Numbered from the stretch's first letter, positions 1 through 8,989 are shown. The stretch is DNA of 64,000 bases from a candidate division FCPU426 bacterium (GCA_027366525.1 DAHXKG010000003.1:184702-248701); one strand, 5' to 3'. The notes: generated from the sequence alone by a model not told the origin. Translations and numbers: made by a program.

Positions 1-1
1 T

Positions 2-370
2 GGAGAAGTTTGGGATGGATTTTCAAAAAACATGTTTCCCGCCTTCAATTTTTCGTTATGGAGAGCGGCTGGAGCCTTGGGCCTTTTTTTCTTGATAACA
101 ATTTTACCCTATGGCTTGGTTTTTTTTATGCATGGATGGATTGAAGTGGTTATTATTGGATTAATCGGCGTAGAGGAAGTAGTGCGGTGGACTCAGGCTG
201 TTCTATATCAACTGCCGAAAAGCTCAGTTGTATTGCATCCCCTGGGATGTTTGATTTATTTTTTAATTGGATTGAATTCAATCAGATGGTACAAATGGTT
301 AAAAAAGGGTTTTTGGAAAGGTCGGGAAATCACCTCCTCAAGACCAGAAAACCATAAAAAGATTTGTTGA
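2..370 (+). CDS. Glycosyltransferase, C-terminal end (partial)
   Basis: The reading frame is open from base 2, so the start lies outside the window. The visible 122 residues begin GEVWDGFSKNMFPAF, and the tail has hydrophobic membrane segments, then HPLG and a final W-K-G-R-E motif. This pattern is typical of the membrane-bound end of family-2 glycosyltransferases of the HpnB/CrtQ type, which move sugars to isoprenoid or lipid acceptors at the inner membrane. The catalytic GT-A domain would lie upstream and cannot be seen, so the substrate is unknown. The family match is recognition of the tail only. Confidence 0.6.
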   Translation, partial: GEVWDGFSKNMFPAFNFSLWRAAGALGLFFLITILPYGLVFFMHGWIEVVIIGLIGVEEVVRWTQAVLYQLPKSSVVLHPLGCLIYFLIGLNSIRWYKWLKKGFWKGREITSSRPENHKKIC

Positions 371-855
371 AACGCATAACGAATTTTTAAAAACGAAAAA
401 ATGTCAATCAAAAATTTTTTAGAGTCTTCAACATTTAGATAGGCTTCATGTTTTTAAACAAGTTACCTGATCATGTTAATGGTGGGTTTCATTCGGAGTA
501 AATTAGTTTATTTTTACAAAGTGATTTTTATGTGAAATCCAGATCTTCAATGCAACAGTTCACGCGGCAGCCGATTACTGAATCTGATTTGGAAATCTGG
601 GCGTGTCACTAGGTTCATGATGAAGGAAACGTTGCGACAAGTTAGCCAACCAAAACTCCGTGTGATATAAATGTTGTCAAAAGTCATTGTTTATTAATGG
701 GGCAAGTGATATTCTTTAAAAACTTGTCATTGCGTTATTTTCGAAATGCCTTAAAGTTTCCTCAAGAAATGAAATGCTAGTTCGAGCTTTTGATAAAAGC
801 TCAATCCCCGAACGATAAGTGGGGGAAAAATGATGAGAATAGGGAATATATTATT
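371..855. other. Spacer without a recognisable gene
   Basis: About 485 AT-rich bases between the glycosyltransferase end and the ABC ATPase. I see no convincing coding frame, RNA gene or strong terminator. A TTG-started extension of the ATPase back to 790 is possible but has no ribosome binding site. Confidence 0.4.
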
Positions 856-1674
856 ATGATGAATGCTCGTGATTTGAAACCGGTTATTCAGGTGGAAAAC
901 TTTTCAAAAAGTTTTGGATCAGTGAAAGCAGTTGATAATATCAGCTTTCAAGTTATTCCTGGAGAATGTTTTGGGCTATTGGGACCCAATGGAGCTGGAA
1001 AATCGACTACAATTAAAATGCTAATTACATTATTGCCGCCCGATGCAGGAACGGCAATTGTGAATGGATTTTCTATTACCAGTCAGGGTGCTCATGTTCG
1101 GGAATCCATTGGATATGTTCCGCAGTCGCTTTCGGTTGATGGTGTTTTGACAGGCTATGAAAATCTCATGTTTTTTGGAAAACTTTATGGCTGGAGTGAG
1201 AAACAACTCAAGGATCGTGTACCGCTAGTTTTGGAATTAATGGATTTAAAAGAGGCGGCTCATCGTCAGGTTGCACATTATTCTGGGGGCATGGTTCGTC
1301 GGTTGGAAATTGGTCAGGCTATTTTACATCAACCCGCCGTTGTTTTTTTGGATGAACCAACAGTGGGATTGGATCCTGTTGCCCGCCATGCACTTTGGAA
1401 ACATATTCAGGAGTTACGTCGACATCATTTGGTAACTTTGTTTTTAACCACGCATTATATGGATGAAGCGCAGGAGCTATGCTCTCATATTGCCATTATG
1501 AATCACGGAAAAATTGTAGTTAATGGAACCCTACAAGAACTCCGGAAAATAGCGAAACTACCCAAAGCAAGTATGAATGATTTGTTTGTTCGATTTGTTG
1601 GTCCAATTGATTCAGAGAAAGGAGATCTTAATAATGTCTCAAAAATCCGCCGAATCGCTCGTCGGCTCAGTTAG
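856..1674 (+). CDS. ABC-2 type exporter, ATP-binding protein
   Basis: ATPase subunit of an ABC-2 exporter of the DrrA/CcmA/NodI group, which powers efflux of a drug, polysaccharide or lipid-like substrate across the inner membrane. Visible in order: Walker A GPNGAGKST (about residues 43-51), signature YSGGMVRRLEIGQAI, Walker B VVFLDEPT with the following GLDP loop, and the H-switch TTHY. Length (272 residues) is a little short for the family, which often runs to 300 or more. I chose ATG 856 (or 859) because AGGGAA precedes it; the longer frame starts with TTG at 790 without a Shine-Dalgarno. The end overlaps the permease by 41 nt, so the two are translationally linked. The substrate cannot be inferred. 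Confidence 0.9.
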   Translation: MMNARDLKPVIQVENFSKSFGSVKAVDNISFQVIPGECFGLLGPNGAGKSTTIKMLITLLPPDAGTAIVNGFSITSQGAHVRESIGYVPQSLSVDGVLTGYENLMFFGKLYGWSEKQLKDRVPLVLELMDLKEAAHRQVAHYSGGMVRRLEIGQAILHQPAVVFLDEPTVGLDPVARHALWKHIQELRRHHLVTLFLTTHYMDEAQELCSHIAIMNHGKIVVNGTLQELRKIAKLPKASMNDLFVRFVGPIDSEKGDLNNVSKIRRIARRLS

Positions 1675-2449
1675 ACGATGTGGCCCCTTTGTACTTTATT
1701 TATATCATGTTTGGACTATTATTGAGTTGGAAACCTTAAAGATTTTTAAGGATCCAACCGAAATCATTTCTCGAAGTATTCAACCGGCTCTTTGGTTGAT
1801 ATTATTTGGAGAGGCTTTTAGTCGAATTCACATGGTTCCGACAGGCCAAGTGAGTTACTTAGCGTTTTTAACCCCCGGCATACTAGCTCAATCGATTGCT
1901 TTTGTATCTATTTTTAATGGATTAGCCATTATCTGGGAAAAAGATATGGGCATTTTGCAAAAAATTCTGACGACGCCGGTTAAACGATCGGCTTTAGTGC
2001 TTGGAAAAATGTTGGCTTCGACCGTTCGATCATTTAGTCAGTTAATTGTAGTAATTATTGTGGCTTCCACACTGGGTGTTCATTTAAAGTGGAGTTTTGA
2101 TCGCGTGGTGGGTCTTTTGGGATTTACCATTTTAGGATCTGTTTTTTTTACAGGTTTTTCAATGATTATTGCAGCCTTGGTTAAAACTCGCGAACGAATG
2201 ATGGGAATTGGTCAATTAGTTACCATGCCGTTATTTTTTACATCTAGTGCGCTTTATCCCATATCCATTATGCCTAAATGGCTTCAAACCTTAGCGAAAA
2301 TAAATCCATTAAGCTATTTGGTTAATGGACTTCGAGGACTTTTTTTAAGTACGTCCTATGCCCAAGGGACTGATATTGGAATTTTATTAATGGTTTCCCT
2401 ATTGGTTTGGATTTGGGGAACGATTCAATATCCACGATTATTAATTTGA
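1634..2449 (+). CDS. ABC-2 type exporter, permease
   Basis: Membrane partner of the preceding ATPase. The 271-residue protein has about six hydrophobic segments and the ABC-2 core pattern: a long hydrophobic stretch around FLTPGILAQSIAF, then WEKDMGILQKILTTPV (the cytoplasmic coupling region), and a final segment with INPLSYLVNGLRG. Start ATG 1634 is preceded by AAGGAG; an upstream in-frame ATG at 1577 lies deep in the ATPase gene. This is a typical DrrB/NodJ-like permease. Substrate unknown. Confidence 0.9.
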   Translation: MSQKSAESLVGSVRRCGPFVLYLYHVWTIIELETLKIFKDPTEIISRSIQPALWLILFGEAFSRIHMVPTGQVSYLAFLTPGILAQSIAFVSIFNGLAIIWEKDMGILQKILTTPVKRSALVLGKMLASTVRSFSQLIVVIIVASTLGVHLKWSFDRVVGLLGFTILGSVFFTGFSMIIAALVKTRERMMGIGQLVTMPLFFTSSALYPISIMPKWLQTLAKINPLSYLVNGLRGLFLSTSYAQGTDIGILLMVSLLVWIWGTIQYPRLLI

Positions 2450-3142
2450 AGAATAAAATATTTCAATTGATTCAAACCTAGGGATTGTTCTAGTCGGGCT
2501 TGAATATTTCGAAACCAAAGAAGTCTTCAGATGGCATAAAATACGATTCAAAGCATCCTCCAAAAAGCTGTTCTTCAAACAGAAAAATATATTTATCGGG
2601 CATTCGGGTTCACCGGGTTTTTTCCAGAGGGAGCATCATCTTCTTCGCTTAGAGGATGTGGAGACCATGAAACCCAAGTTTATTCTTTTGGGGCTAGGCT
2701 CGGGATACCCATCGGAGGCTCATTATGTCGAGATTCATTTTCCGGAATTTTATTGAGACTTATGTCCATTAGTTCTTGAGTATCGTTTTTTTGAACAGAG
2801 TCGAGTCCATTGAATTTGAATCCGGCTTGTTCATTCCATTAATCATTAATTTTAGAAGGGATCTGTATGAAATCCTTAATTCTAATGGCATTGGCTCATC
2901 GCTGCAGCAACCTGGGTTATTTTATGCGTGGGATGGCGTTTGCTACAAAGCGTTTGAGTTGGGATTTTGTTTTAACATCGTTAAAATGACAAAATAGGAC
3001 ATGAATAAAATCGAAGGGGTTATCGTGAATAATAGTTCTAATGATAATGCGAGTAATTAAACAAAGATTTTTGGAGTAGAAGTGGATACATTCATTTAGG
3101 ATTAAAAATGATAAGAAAATTCATCCAAAAGAATCACTCGGT
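2450..3142. other. Spacer with a possible decayed coding fragment
   Basis: About 690 bases without a secure gene. From about 2565 to 2756 on the plus strand a frame without a start codon reads through LRLEDVETMKPKFILLGLG and ends in a stop; its composition looks protein-like, so it may be the remnant of a lost gene. A second open stretch, 2776-2997 (73 codons), has no ribosome binding site and no recognisable motif. I do not call either a gene. Confidence 0.35.
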
Positions 3143-3469
3143 TTAAGAATGATTGGGAGAAGAGGTTGAGTCGGAAATTTTTGATTTGGTAACATATAAT
3201 TTTTGAAGTGTTTCTAAAGTGGTTTTAAGAACTTTTTGCTCCTCGGAGTTTAGATTATCTTTTGTTTTTTGAGCAAGCGCAACAAGCATGTTGATACTGG
3301 TTCGTGCTCGGGGTAAATTAATTTCTTTGGTTTTCAAAAATGGATTACTTAATTCACCTAGATCCATTTGAGCGGAGGACGCGATCATTAAAATCAAATC
3401 AATCAAATAATAATCTTGAGAATCGGATGAATCCATTGAGTCATTATTTTCAGAGCTATTTAATGCCAT
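3143..3469 (-). CDS. DUF1844 domain protein
   Basis: Small soluble protein of the DUF1844 family (function unknown). The 108 residues have a short acidic, Ser-rich lead and then the family pattern: a hydrophobic helix (LIDLILMIASSAQMDLGEL), NPF, the ARTSINMLVALAQKTKDNL stretch, an acidic EEQKVLKTTLETL helix and a terminal LYV. It lies 9 nt downstream of the lipoprotein gene on the same strand, so the two are probably one transcript. The family is widespread in Deltaproteobacteria, Planctomycetes and relatives. Confidence 0.8.
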   Translation of the reverse strand: MALNSSENNDSMDSSDSQDYYLIDLILMIASSAQMDLGELSNPFLKTKEINLPRARTSINMLVALAQKTKDNLNSEEQKVLKTTLETLQKLYVTKSKISDSTSSPNHS

Positions 3470-3478
3470 GAGATCCCA

Positions 3479-4045
3479 TTAATGAAATAGTTTTTTCCAA
3501 AAATGATGACGCGAGTTCTTCGATTGGAACTTTTTGGGATTTCCTGTAAAGCCACTAATGGGAGATAGCCCGCCGCCTAATGGGGGATTTGATTTAAAAT
3601 TGCCCGGGGGTAAATTTTTGTGATGCTGATTGTGAAGGTAATACCATATTCCTAAAATAATTAAAAGGATCAAAAGAAGAATAATCCATAACCAACTTGA
3701 GGATTTTTCTTTTTTTGCCGTTGAAGAAGAATTAATCGCTAGTGTTGGCATGGGCTGTACGGTAGCTTGAGCATGAAGTGTCGTAGGTTTTTTGGCAATT
3801 AAGTGTTGTCGCATAGGTAAGCGCGAAGTGGACTGTTTATGGGGAATGATTTTTGAAACTGTTGGTTGCGGTTGAGGTGTTGGCGTTGGTTTTACAGGAA
3901 CTTGAAGGCTTGGCATAGAAGCGGCCACCGATGGGGGAGCATTTTTTTCACTTTTAATATTCGATTTACCACAAGCGGGTAATGAAAGGGTAATTAAACC
4001 TGTCAGTAGCAAGGCCCAACGATAAATGGAATTAGAATGTTTCAT
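3479..4045 (-). CDS. Predicted lipoprotein with a second membrane segment
   Basis: I do not recognise a family. The N-terminus is a lipoprotein signal: charged start, hydrophobic stretch, then the lipobox-like LPAC with Cys25. Residues 40-110 are rich in Pro, Thr, Gln and Lys, as in an extended linker. A very hydrophobic segment follows (about 117-136, WLWIILLLILLIILGIWYYL). The tail is basic and Gly/Pro rich. The arrangement suggests an envelope protein tethered at both ends or a misassigned signal. AAAGGA stands 6 nt before the ATG. It precedes the DUF1844 gene by 9 nt. Confidence 0.6.
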   Translation of the reverse strand: MKHSNSIYRWALLLTGLITLSLPACGKSNIKSEKNAPPSVAASMPSLQVPVKPTPTPQPQPTVSKIIPHKQSTSRLPMRQHLIAKKPTTLHAQATVQPMPTLAINSSSTAKKEKSSSWLWIILLLILLIILGIWYYLHNQHHKNLPPGNFKSNPPLGGGLSPISGFTGNPKKFQSKNSRHHFWKKLFH

Positions 4046-4599
4046 AAAATCCTTTATTCATATTTATAATATTGTAACCCAATTTATTAAAAAAATCGAT
4101 CAAGTTAACTAAAATAATGTATAAAAAACAGGGGTACAAATTATGACAAAATAATCTTTTTAAAAAGGAGTCTCGCGATTGTTATTTAAACTGCGATTGT
4201 TTTATAAAAGTGAAAGAATTTAACGTATAAGCAAATGCTAGGTTAGTGAAAATTTTTTATCAAAGTTAGTATCTTAAATCACCATAATATTTTTAGTGGA
4301 AAGTTAAAGCGTGCTTAAAGTATTAGACAACTAGCTAGATTTTAAATCAGGGGCATCAAATTTTTAAAATACTGATAATTTAAACCTTGTTTTAATAGAG
4401 TTGCAAATGCAGTCGGAAGTTTAACCACGATTATTCACATACATTACACTGGTTTTTGTTTTGAAAATTTCAGTTTTTAAATCACTCTGGTTCAAAATAA
4501 ATTGAGTAAAAAAGAAAGCCTCCGACTAAAGTAAAATGGGATGGATGACAGGCCAAAACGACGGTTATTGGCCGTCACTCTTCAAACATCCGGAGGCGC
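4046..4599. other. AT-rich spacer before a transposase remnant
   Basis: About 550 very AT-rich bases with no gene that I can support. Near the right end (about 4558-4577) a short dyad, GACGG-7 nt-CCGTC, lies just before the remnant transposase start and may belong to the original insertion sequence end. I could not identify paired terminal inverted repeats. Confidence 0.35.
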
Positions 4600-5308
4600 A
4601 TGTCGAGGGTACCCCCGACCAGTCTTTTTGCCCAAGTTCTGAAAATCGTGGAACGTTCAATTTTTGAACGGATCGTACGAGAAACGAAGCCGAGAAACAT
4701 GCCAAAGGGTTTAGCTGCTGGGGTCCGTTAGTTTCCATGATGTTTTGCCAAATGGAGACTGCCCATTCCTTAGGTGAAATCAGCCATGGTTTGAAAACCG
4801 CTGTAGGTACTCAATCCTCTGGGACTTCCGTCGGTCTCTGCCAAATCCGTGCTAGCCTATGCCAATTCCGTCAGGCCTTGGCAGGTGTATCAGGCAGTGT
4901 TCAACCGCCCTTTGGGAGAGTATCAAAAGAAAGCCGCTACGCACAAACGAAGTTTCATTTCAAAAGTCCGATCTACAACCTCAATGCCACTACGAGATTG
5001 ATCTTCGTCTTTCGTTATATAACTGGGCGAAGTTTCGCAGAGTCAAAGGGGCGATCAAACTTCATCTTCTCCTAGACCACCAAGGTTATTTACCTTCGTG
5101 GGGATTAGTGAGTGATGGAAAAGCTCATGAGGTCAAAATCGCACAAAAGCTTGATTTTCCAGCGGATTACATCGTGGTGATGGATCGAGGTTATTTGGAT
5201 TTCAACCTTTTAGCTCGTTGACCCCTTCAGAAAATCGGGTGGGCGACTCGAGCCAAGATCAACTTGGCTTATGAAGTAGTCCCCAAAATGCTCATCCCTT
5301 GGCAGTAA
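4600..5308 (+). pseudogene. Decayed IS4-type (DUF4372-like) transposase
   Basis: Pieces of one transposase are spread over all three plus-strand frames. The start (ATG 4600, after GGAGG) gives PTSLFAQVLKIVERSIFER; a shift near 4686 leads to LVSMMFCQMETAHSLGEIS; another near 4812 gives SAKSVLAYANSVRPWQVYQ; a third leads to YEIDLRLSLYNWAKFRRVKG and the DDE-like DRGYLDFN. In-frame stops end it. The order and spacing match IS4-family transposases with a DUF4372 N-terminal domain (ISPepr1-like). At least three frameshifts make it non-functional. Confidence 0.8.
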
Positions 5309-5447
5309 CGTTTTGAAAGACGAATGGGTTCATTTACAGGCTTCCTGCTGCACTCGTCCTATGCGATGAAGTAAGCCATTCATTGTGTGAACAATGATTT
5401 TAAGTATAATTGAAGGGAAGGTTTTTATACACGAGGGAAGGGAAACT

Positions 5448-6110
5448 ATGGAAAAACATACTCCATATTTCAAGGTTTTGGATGCTTTTCAACAGTCTTC
5501 CAGTTGTGGATTATGTCTTCTTGAAAAAGATGCACTGCGTTCTTATCTAGAAGCTTTTTTATATGAAAATGTCAATGATCCTAAATCTCGAGCAATCTTA
5601 AAAGCATCCCGGGGTTATTGTTCTTCCCACACCGATGAGTTAGTCGGACGTCATGATGTTTTAGCGCTCTCCATTTTATATCGCGATCAATGCCTTGAAG
5701 CAGATTCCTTTTTAGAAAAAAATAAAAAATTCAAAAATCAATACAAAAAATGGAATCAGCACGAATTTTGTCCAGCCTGTAAACAAGCCCAACAGATTCG
5801 GAAACATTACCTAGGGATTTTAATCCAGGGACTCCAGGAAGAAGAACTCCGGACGGCCTTTTTAAATCATTTTCAGATATGCATGAAACATTTTTTGTTG
5901 ATAACAGACCAGCTTCAAGATTCTTCTTTTAAAAAACAAATAGTGCAAAAAATGCAGATGCAATTAAAATTTCTGGCTCAGGAGTTGGATCAATACTGTC
6001 AGGACATTCAAAAAAATGCCAATGGAAGTTTATTGGATTCTCCTTATCATTCTTCTTGGAAGCGGGCGATTGAAGCAGTGGCTGGACAGCCTGGCGTTTT
6101 TATTGTTTAA
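5448..6110 (+). CDS. DUF6062 family protein
   Basis: A 220-residue Cys-containing protein of the DUF6062 family (function unknown). The pattern includes an N-terminal CGLC pair (C20, C23), a GYCSSH motif, a CPAC pair in the middle and the closing SSWKRAIEAVAGQPG segment that marks the family. The paired cysteines suggest metal or redox chemistry, but this is inference. I chose ATG 5448 because GGGAAGGG stands directly before it; an upstream ATG at 5394 has no such site. It stands alone, after the transposase remnant. Confidence 0.75.
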   Translation: MEKHTPYFKVLDAFQQSSSCGLCLLEKDALRSYLEAFLYENVNDPKSRAILKASRGYCSSHTDELVGRHDVLALSILYRDQCLEADSFLEKNKKFKNQYKKWNQHEFCPACKQAQQIRKHYLGILIQGLQEEELRTAFLNHFQICMKHFLLITDQLQDSSFKKQIVQKMQMQLKFLAQELDQYCQDIQKNANGSLLDSPYHSSWKRAIEAVAGQPGVFIV

Positions 6111-6515
6111 GAAAATCTGATTTCATTGAATTTTTTTATTTTAATTCACCTACTTAAATTTATTTCAGGACGCTCGCTTCGATTTTTTTCGAACAAAAAA
6201 GATGTATTGAGAGAGGGACATCAGGATTAGGATATAAGTAGTAATGATTTTCTGCTTTGACTTAAAAAAATATAACAGTTCAATCTGCAGTGAAAAGAAG
6301 AATCGGAAAATAATATTAATTTGATTCGACGCTAACTTTTGACGTGGATCAAAACGAGTAAAGACAGGGTCGGCATAGCCGAAATTAAATTAGAATGGCG
6401 GTCATGAGTGAGTTAAAGAAGGAGTTTAAAGGAGCGGAGTGCCGTCTACGTTGAGCTGAACTCAAATTAGATAAACACAAGGGACGATATGGACATCGCC
6501 CATTGTGGGCAGATT
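6111..6515. other. Spacer without a recognisable gene
   Basis: About 400 bases between the DUF6062 gene and the small minus-strand gene. I see no coding frame, RNA gene or strong hairpin here. Confidence 0.4.
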
Positions 6516-6677
6516 TTATTTTCGCAGGCGTTCGACTGAACGTATGGTGATTTCCAGGTTGCAACTGTTGTTTTCCTTACACCATGCTTCACATTTTTCA
6601 GCGGTTTCTTTCTCTGTGTAATGAAGTCCACATTCGTGGCATTGATACAATTCGATTGATTTTTTGAGGTCATCCAT
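6516..6677 (-). CDS. 53-residue Cys/His small protein
   Basis: A short gene in which the minus-strand frame gives 53 residues beginning MDDLKKSIELYQCHECGLHY. It has CHECGLHY, then C-x3-W-C-x5-C (CEAWCKENNSC), a spacing typical of a small zinc-binding fold. The phrase AEKCEAWCKENNSCNLEI resembles short conserved hypothetical proteins I recall from several bacterial and archaeal genomes, so I consider it real. GGAG lies about 14 nt upstream of the ATG. No enzymatic role can be stated; a zinc-ribbon nucleic-acid or protein-binding role is inference. It sits just downstream of the tRNA-Ser pair. Confidence 0.65.
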   Translation of the reverse strand: MDDLKKSIELYQCHECGLHYTEKETAEKCEAWCKENNSCNLEITIRSVERLRK

Positions 6678-6825
6678 TAACTATTTCTCGTCTCCAATTT
6701 TAGAGATACTCGATTTTGCATTGAATAAGTTTAAAACATTTTGATTTCAATATGAACTAGAAAGCATGAGTAAACATGCGTATGAAATGGAAGGCAAAAG
6801 ACCAAATTGTTCGATGAAAAGACAA

Positions 6826-6919
<94 letters not shown>

Positions 6920-6948
6920 TCATGATTCAAGTTGTTTAATAGGATAAT

Positions 6949-7034
6949 TGGCGGAGGGTGCAGGACTCGAACCTGCAAGGGGTTTCCCCCGGTGGATTTC
7001 AAGTCCACTGCCTTACCAGTTAGACTAACCCTCC
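6949..7034 (-). tRNA. tRNA-Ser (anticodon UGA), island attachment target
   Basis: Class II tRNA on the minus strand: acceptor GGAGGGT/ACCCTCC fully paired, anticodon loop GGACTTGAAATCC with TGA, variable arm GGGGGAAACCCC, T-arm GGTTCGAGTCC, discriminator G and encoded CCA. Its 5' half (6996-7029) is the left copy of the 34-bp direct repeat bounding the genomic island, so the 5' end of this working gene comes from the element. The broken integrase ends 7 nt upstream of the tRNA 5' end. Confidence 0.95.
6996..7029. repeat. Left attachment repeat of the island
   Basis: A 34-bp sequence covering the anticodon loop, D-arm and part of the 5' acceptor strand of tRNA-Ser(UGA). It is identical in sequence and orientation to 37937-37970. 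Direct repeats with one copy in a tRNA gene next to an integrase are the usual footprint of tyrosine-recombinase integration. Confidence 0.9.
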
Positions 7035-7041
7035 ATCTCCC

Positions 7042-7816
7042 TCAAACTCTTACAGCACCATCATTTTTTAAAACCATTCGCTGATTGAACACCACTGAAA
7101 CTTCTGGAGTCCTATAGGTGTCCTTCAACTCTTTAAACCGTCTCACTTTGGCCAACGCGTTCTGGCGGTCTTCCCGATCAATCCGGTCGTACTTCCAAAA
7201 GACCGCATAGGTCTTATGTCCGGAAATCGACATAATTGTCGTATCACTTAAACCGGACTTTCTAAAGTTCGTAATCGCATAGTTCCGTAAATCATGGAAA
7301 TGAAAGTTTGTAATATTAGCACGGACGCACGCTTTTAGAAAAGCCGTTCTTGGGTCTTTTATTCTCCGACCCCTGAAATTGAAAACATAGGGATTCCCCA
7401 AAACTTTGGGTATTCTCCTGAAAAGATTTGCAAAATTCTCATCCAGGGGAATTTCCCGTTCTTCCTGTGTTTTGGTGTCTGTGGATCTCGAGGTAGGAAC
7501 GCCTTCCCTTAAATCCACATTCTCCCATTTCAATCCCAGCACCTCACCCCGTCTCATTCCTGTGTCATAAGCCAACTGAACGACTGGCCGGATATGGGGA
7601 GAGCAATGGTCTAACAATCTTTAGGTATTCCTCAGAAGCCAGAGTTCGATTTCGGGAAGTCTCCCGAAACATTTTTAACCCTTCAACCAGATTCCGATAA
7701 ACCTGCCGGTTTAAAACTGCTCTGCGAGCGATCGAGAAAATATCTTTTTTCATCCTTCCGAAAATATCGTGGAAGCCATGGGCATAGGTTGACTCATGTT
7801 TTCTCCTAACGTTCAC
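7042..7816 (-). pseudogene. Tyrosine recombinase/integrase, frameshifted and truncated
   Basis: Two overlapping minus-strand frames form one integrase. The first (7816-7565) has the end of the core-binding region, reading RTLASEEYLKIVRPLLSP; the second (7617-7042) carries the catalytic domain: GMRRGEVLGL with the first Arg, HDLRNYAITN (HxxR), SGHKTYAVFWKYDRI with the second His and the likely Tyr. A frameshift near 7600 separates them. The normal N-terminal SAM-like domain is missing. The catalytic residues are still readable, so loss of function comes from the shift and truncation. It abuts the tRNA-Ser target and is the presumed integrase of the island. Confidence 0.85.
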
Positions 7817-8155
7817 AGCAAGACGTATTATATCAATTAACCCTCCTAAAGAAAGAGGATTTTTGAAAACATTTAAGAAGACGGAAAATCAAACCCTCGG
7901 ATGCACTTTAGGATGGGCTTCAGGTTTTGATTTCCTTTTTCAATAGACCAATCAAATTTTGAAGGAAGGTTTCAGCCAATAACCGGTAATAAGGTTGCCG
8001 CTACTGGTGTCATAATAAAGGACCGTATAAACACGGTTAGCAATCGCCTCGGGGTCATCATCATAAAGATGGTTGTAGGTATGGGATTTGTTTTTATCCA
8101 CTAGGTTGAACTGGTAACCAAAGGAAATACGCCATCAATCCTAGAAAGGCCACGG
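7817..8155. other. Spacer with a minus-strand coding remnant
   Basis: About 340 bases inside the island. On the minus strand, roughly 8135 down to the stop at 7952, an open frame without a start reads well as protein (including DPEAIANRVYTVLYYDTSSG and ITGYWLKP). I do not recognise the family. It looks like the tail of a gene cut by rearrangement. Confidence 0.4.
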
Positions 8156-8714
8156 GTGGGAACCTTACCTGTTCCAGAAGCCGCTTTGAGGGAAGCTGTT
8201 CTCAATGCGGTTATTCACAAAGATTATTCGATCTATACCACTATTCAGATCAGTGTTTATGACGACAAGTTGATGATTTGGAATCCGGGCGAACTGCCCC
8301 ACCAATGGACACTTGGAAAATTGAAAGGCAAACATGAATCCAGACCTTTCAATCCTGATATTGCTAAACGCTTTTTTTAGGGCAGGTATGATTAAATCAT
8401 GGGGTCGTGGGATTGAACGCATATTTGAAGCTTGCCGGGTAGCTAAATGCCCTAAACCTCAATTTCGCCCGGATCATTCAGGGTTATGGGTAGAATTTCA
8501 GTTTCCTAAAACGACGGTAGAAACGACAGTAAAAACACATTCATTGATTTTGGAATATTTGGAAAAAAAGCTGAAAGCGACTTTAGCTGAAGTAGCTTTT
8601 GGAATAAATAAATCGCTACGTGCGGTTGAGCGAGCAGCTTCCAGATTGGTTAAAGAAAATAAGCTTCGTTTTATTGGGTCGCGCAAAGGTGGACATTGGG
8701 AGGTTTTGAAATGA
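8156..8714 (+). pseudogene. RecG-like/AlbA-HATPase regulator, 3' part with frameshift
   Basis: The C-terminal half of a COG2865-type ATP-binding regulator. The first frame has PVPEAALREAVLNAVIHKDY (the E..NA..H N-box of a GHKL ATPase fold) and WNPGELP; the second has RAGMIKSWGRGIERI and a winged-helix tail ending GGHWEVLK. The shift falls in a run of seven T at about 8372-8378; six T would restore one frame. The N-terminal AlbA_2 domain is absent. A related and nearly complete gene lies at 22832-24286, so this is a damaged paralogue. A sequencing error in the T-run is possible, but the missing N-terminus is not explained by it. Confidence 0.8.
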
Positions 8715-8803
8715 AACGGGACCAATTTGAGAGGAAAATAAATATTGATGATAATGGTCCTGGGCGAATTAAGGATGGTCGTTTTTCCCATGAGGGTTGT
8801 TTA

Positions 8804-8917
8804 ATGGCGAATGACTACGAAATCGTAAAACTTTCGCCTGCTAGTCCAGAGGTTTATGAGCAATTAGGAAGCAAGTCAAAGTTTTGGTTGCGCTTGGAAG
8901 TCGATCCAAAACCGTGA
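8804..8917 (+). CDS. Very short unknown reading frame, probably a remnant
   Basis: Encodes 37 residues, MANDYEIVKLSPASPEVYEQ followed by LGSKSKFWLRLEVDPKP, with GAGGG before the ATG. The frame is open further upstream to 8711. Composition is protein-like, but it ends just before a transposase fragment, so it may be the start of a gene truncated by an insertion. No family recognised. Confidence 0.3.
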   Translation: MANDYEIVKLSPASPEVYEQLGSKSKFWLRLEVDPKP

Positions 8918-8989
8918 CTTGTGCGTCTTCAGCCGTCTTTGGAGAATCCTTGGTTTGGAAATTGTAACAGTTTAGGTTCCTCACTTGAC

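Noticed and set aside
2776-2997. A 73-codon open frame
   Set aside because: No ribosome binding site, family motif or neighbour support; probably chance in AT-rich DNA.
6467-6673. A 68-codon minus-strand frame starting at 6673
   Set aside because: It overlaps in another frame the much more protein-like 53-residue Cys/His gene.
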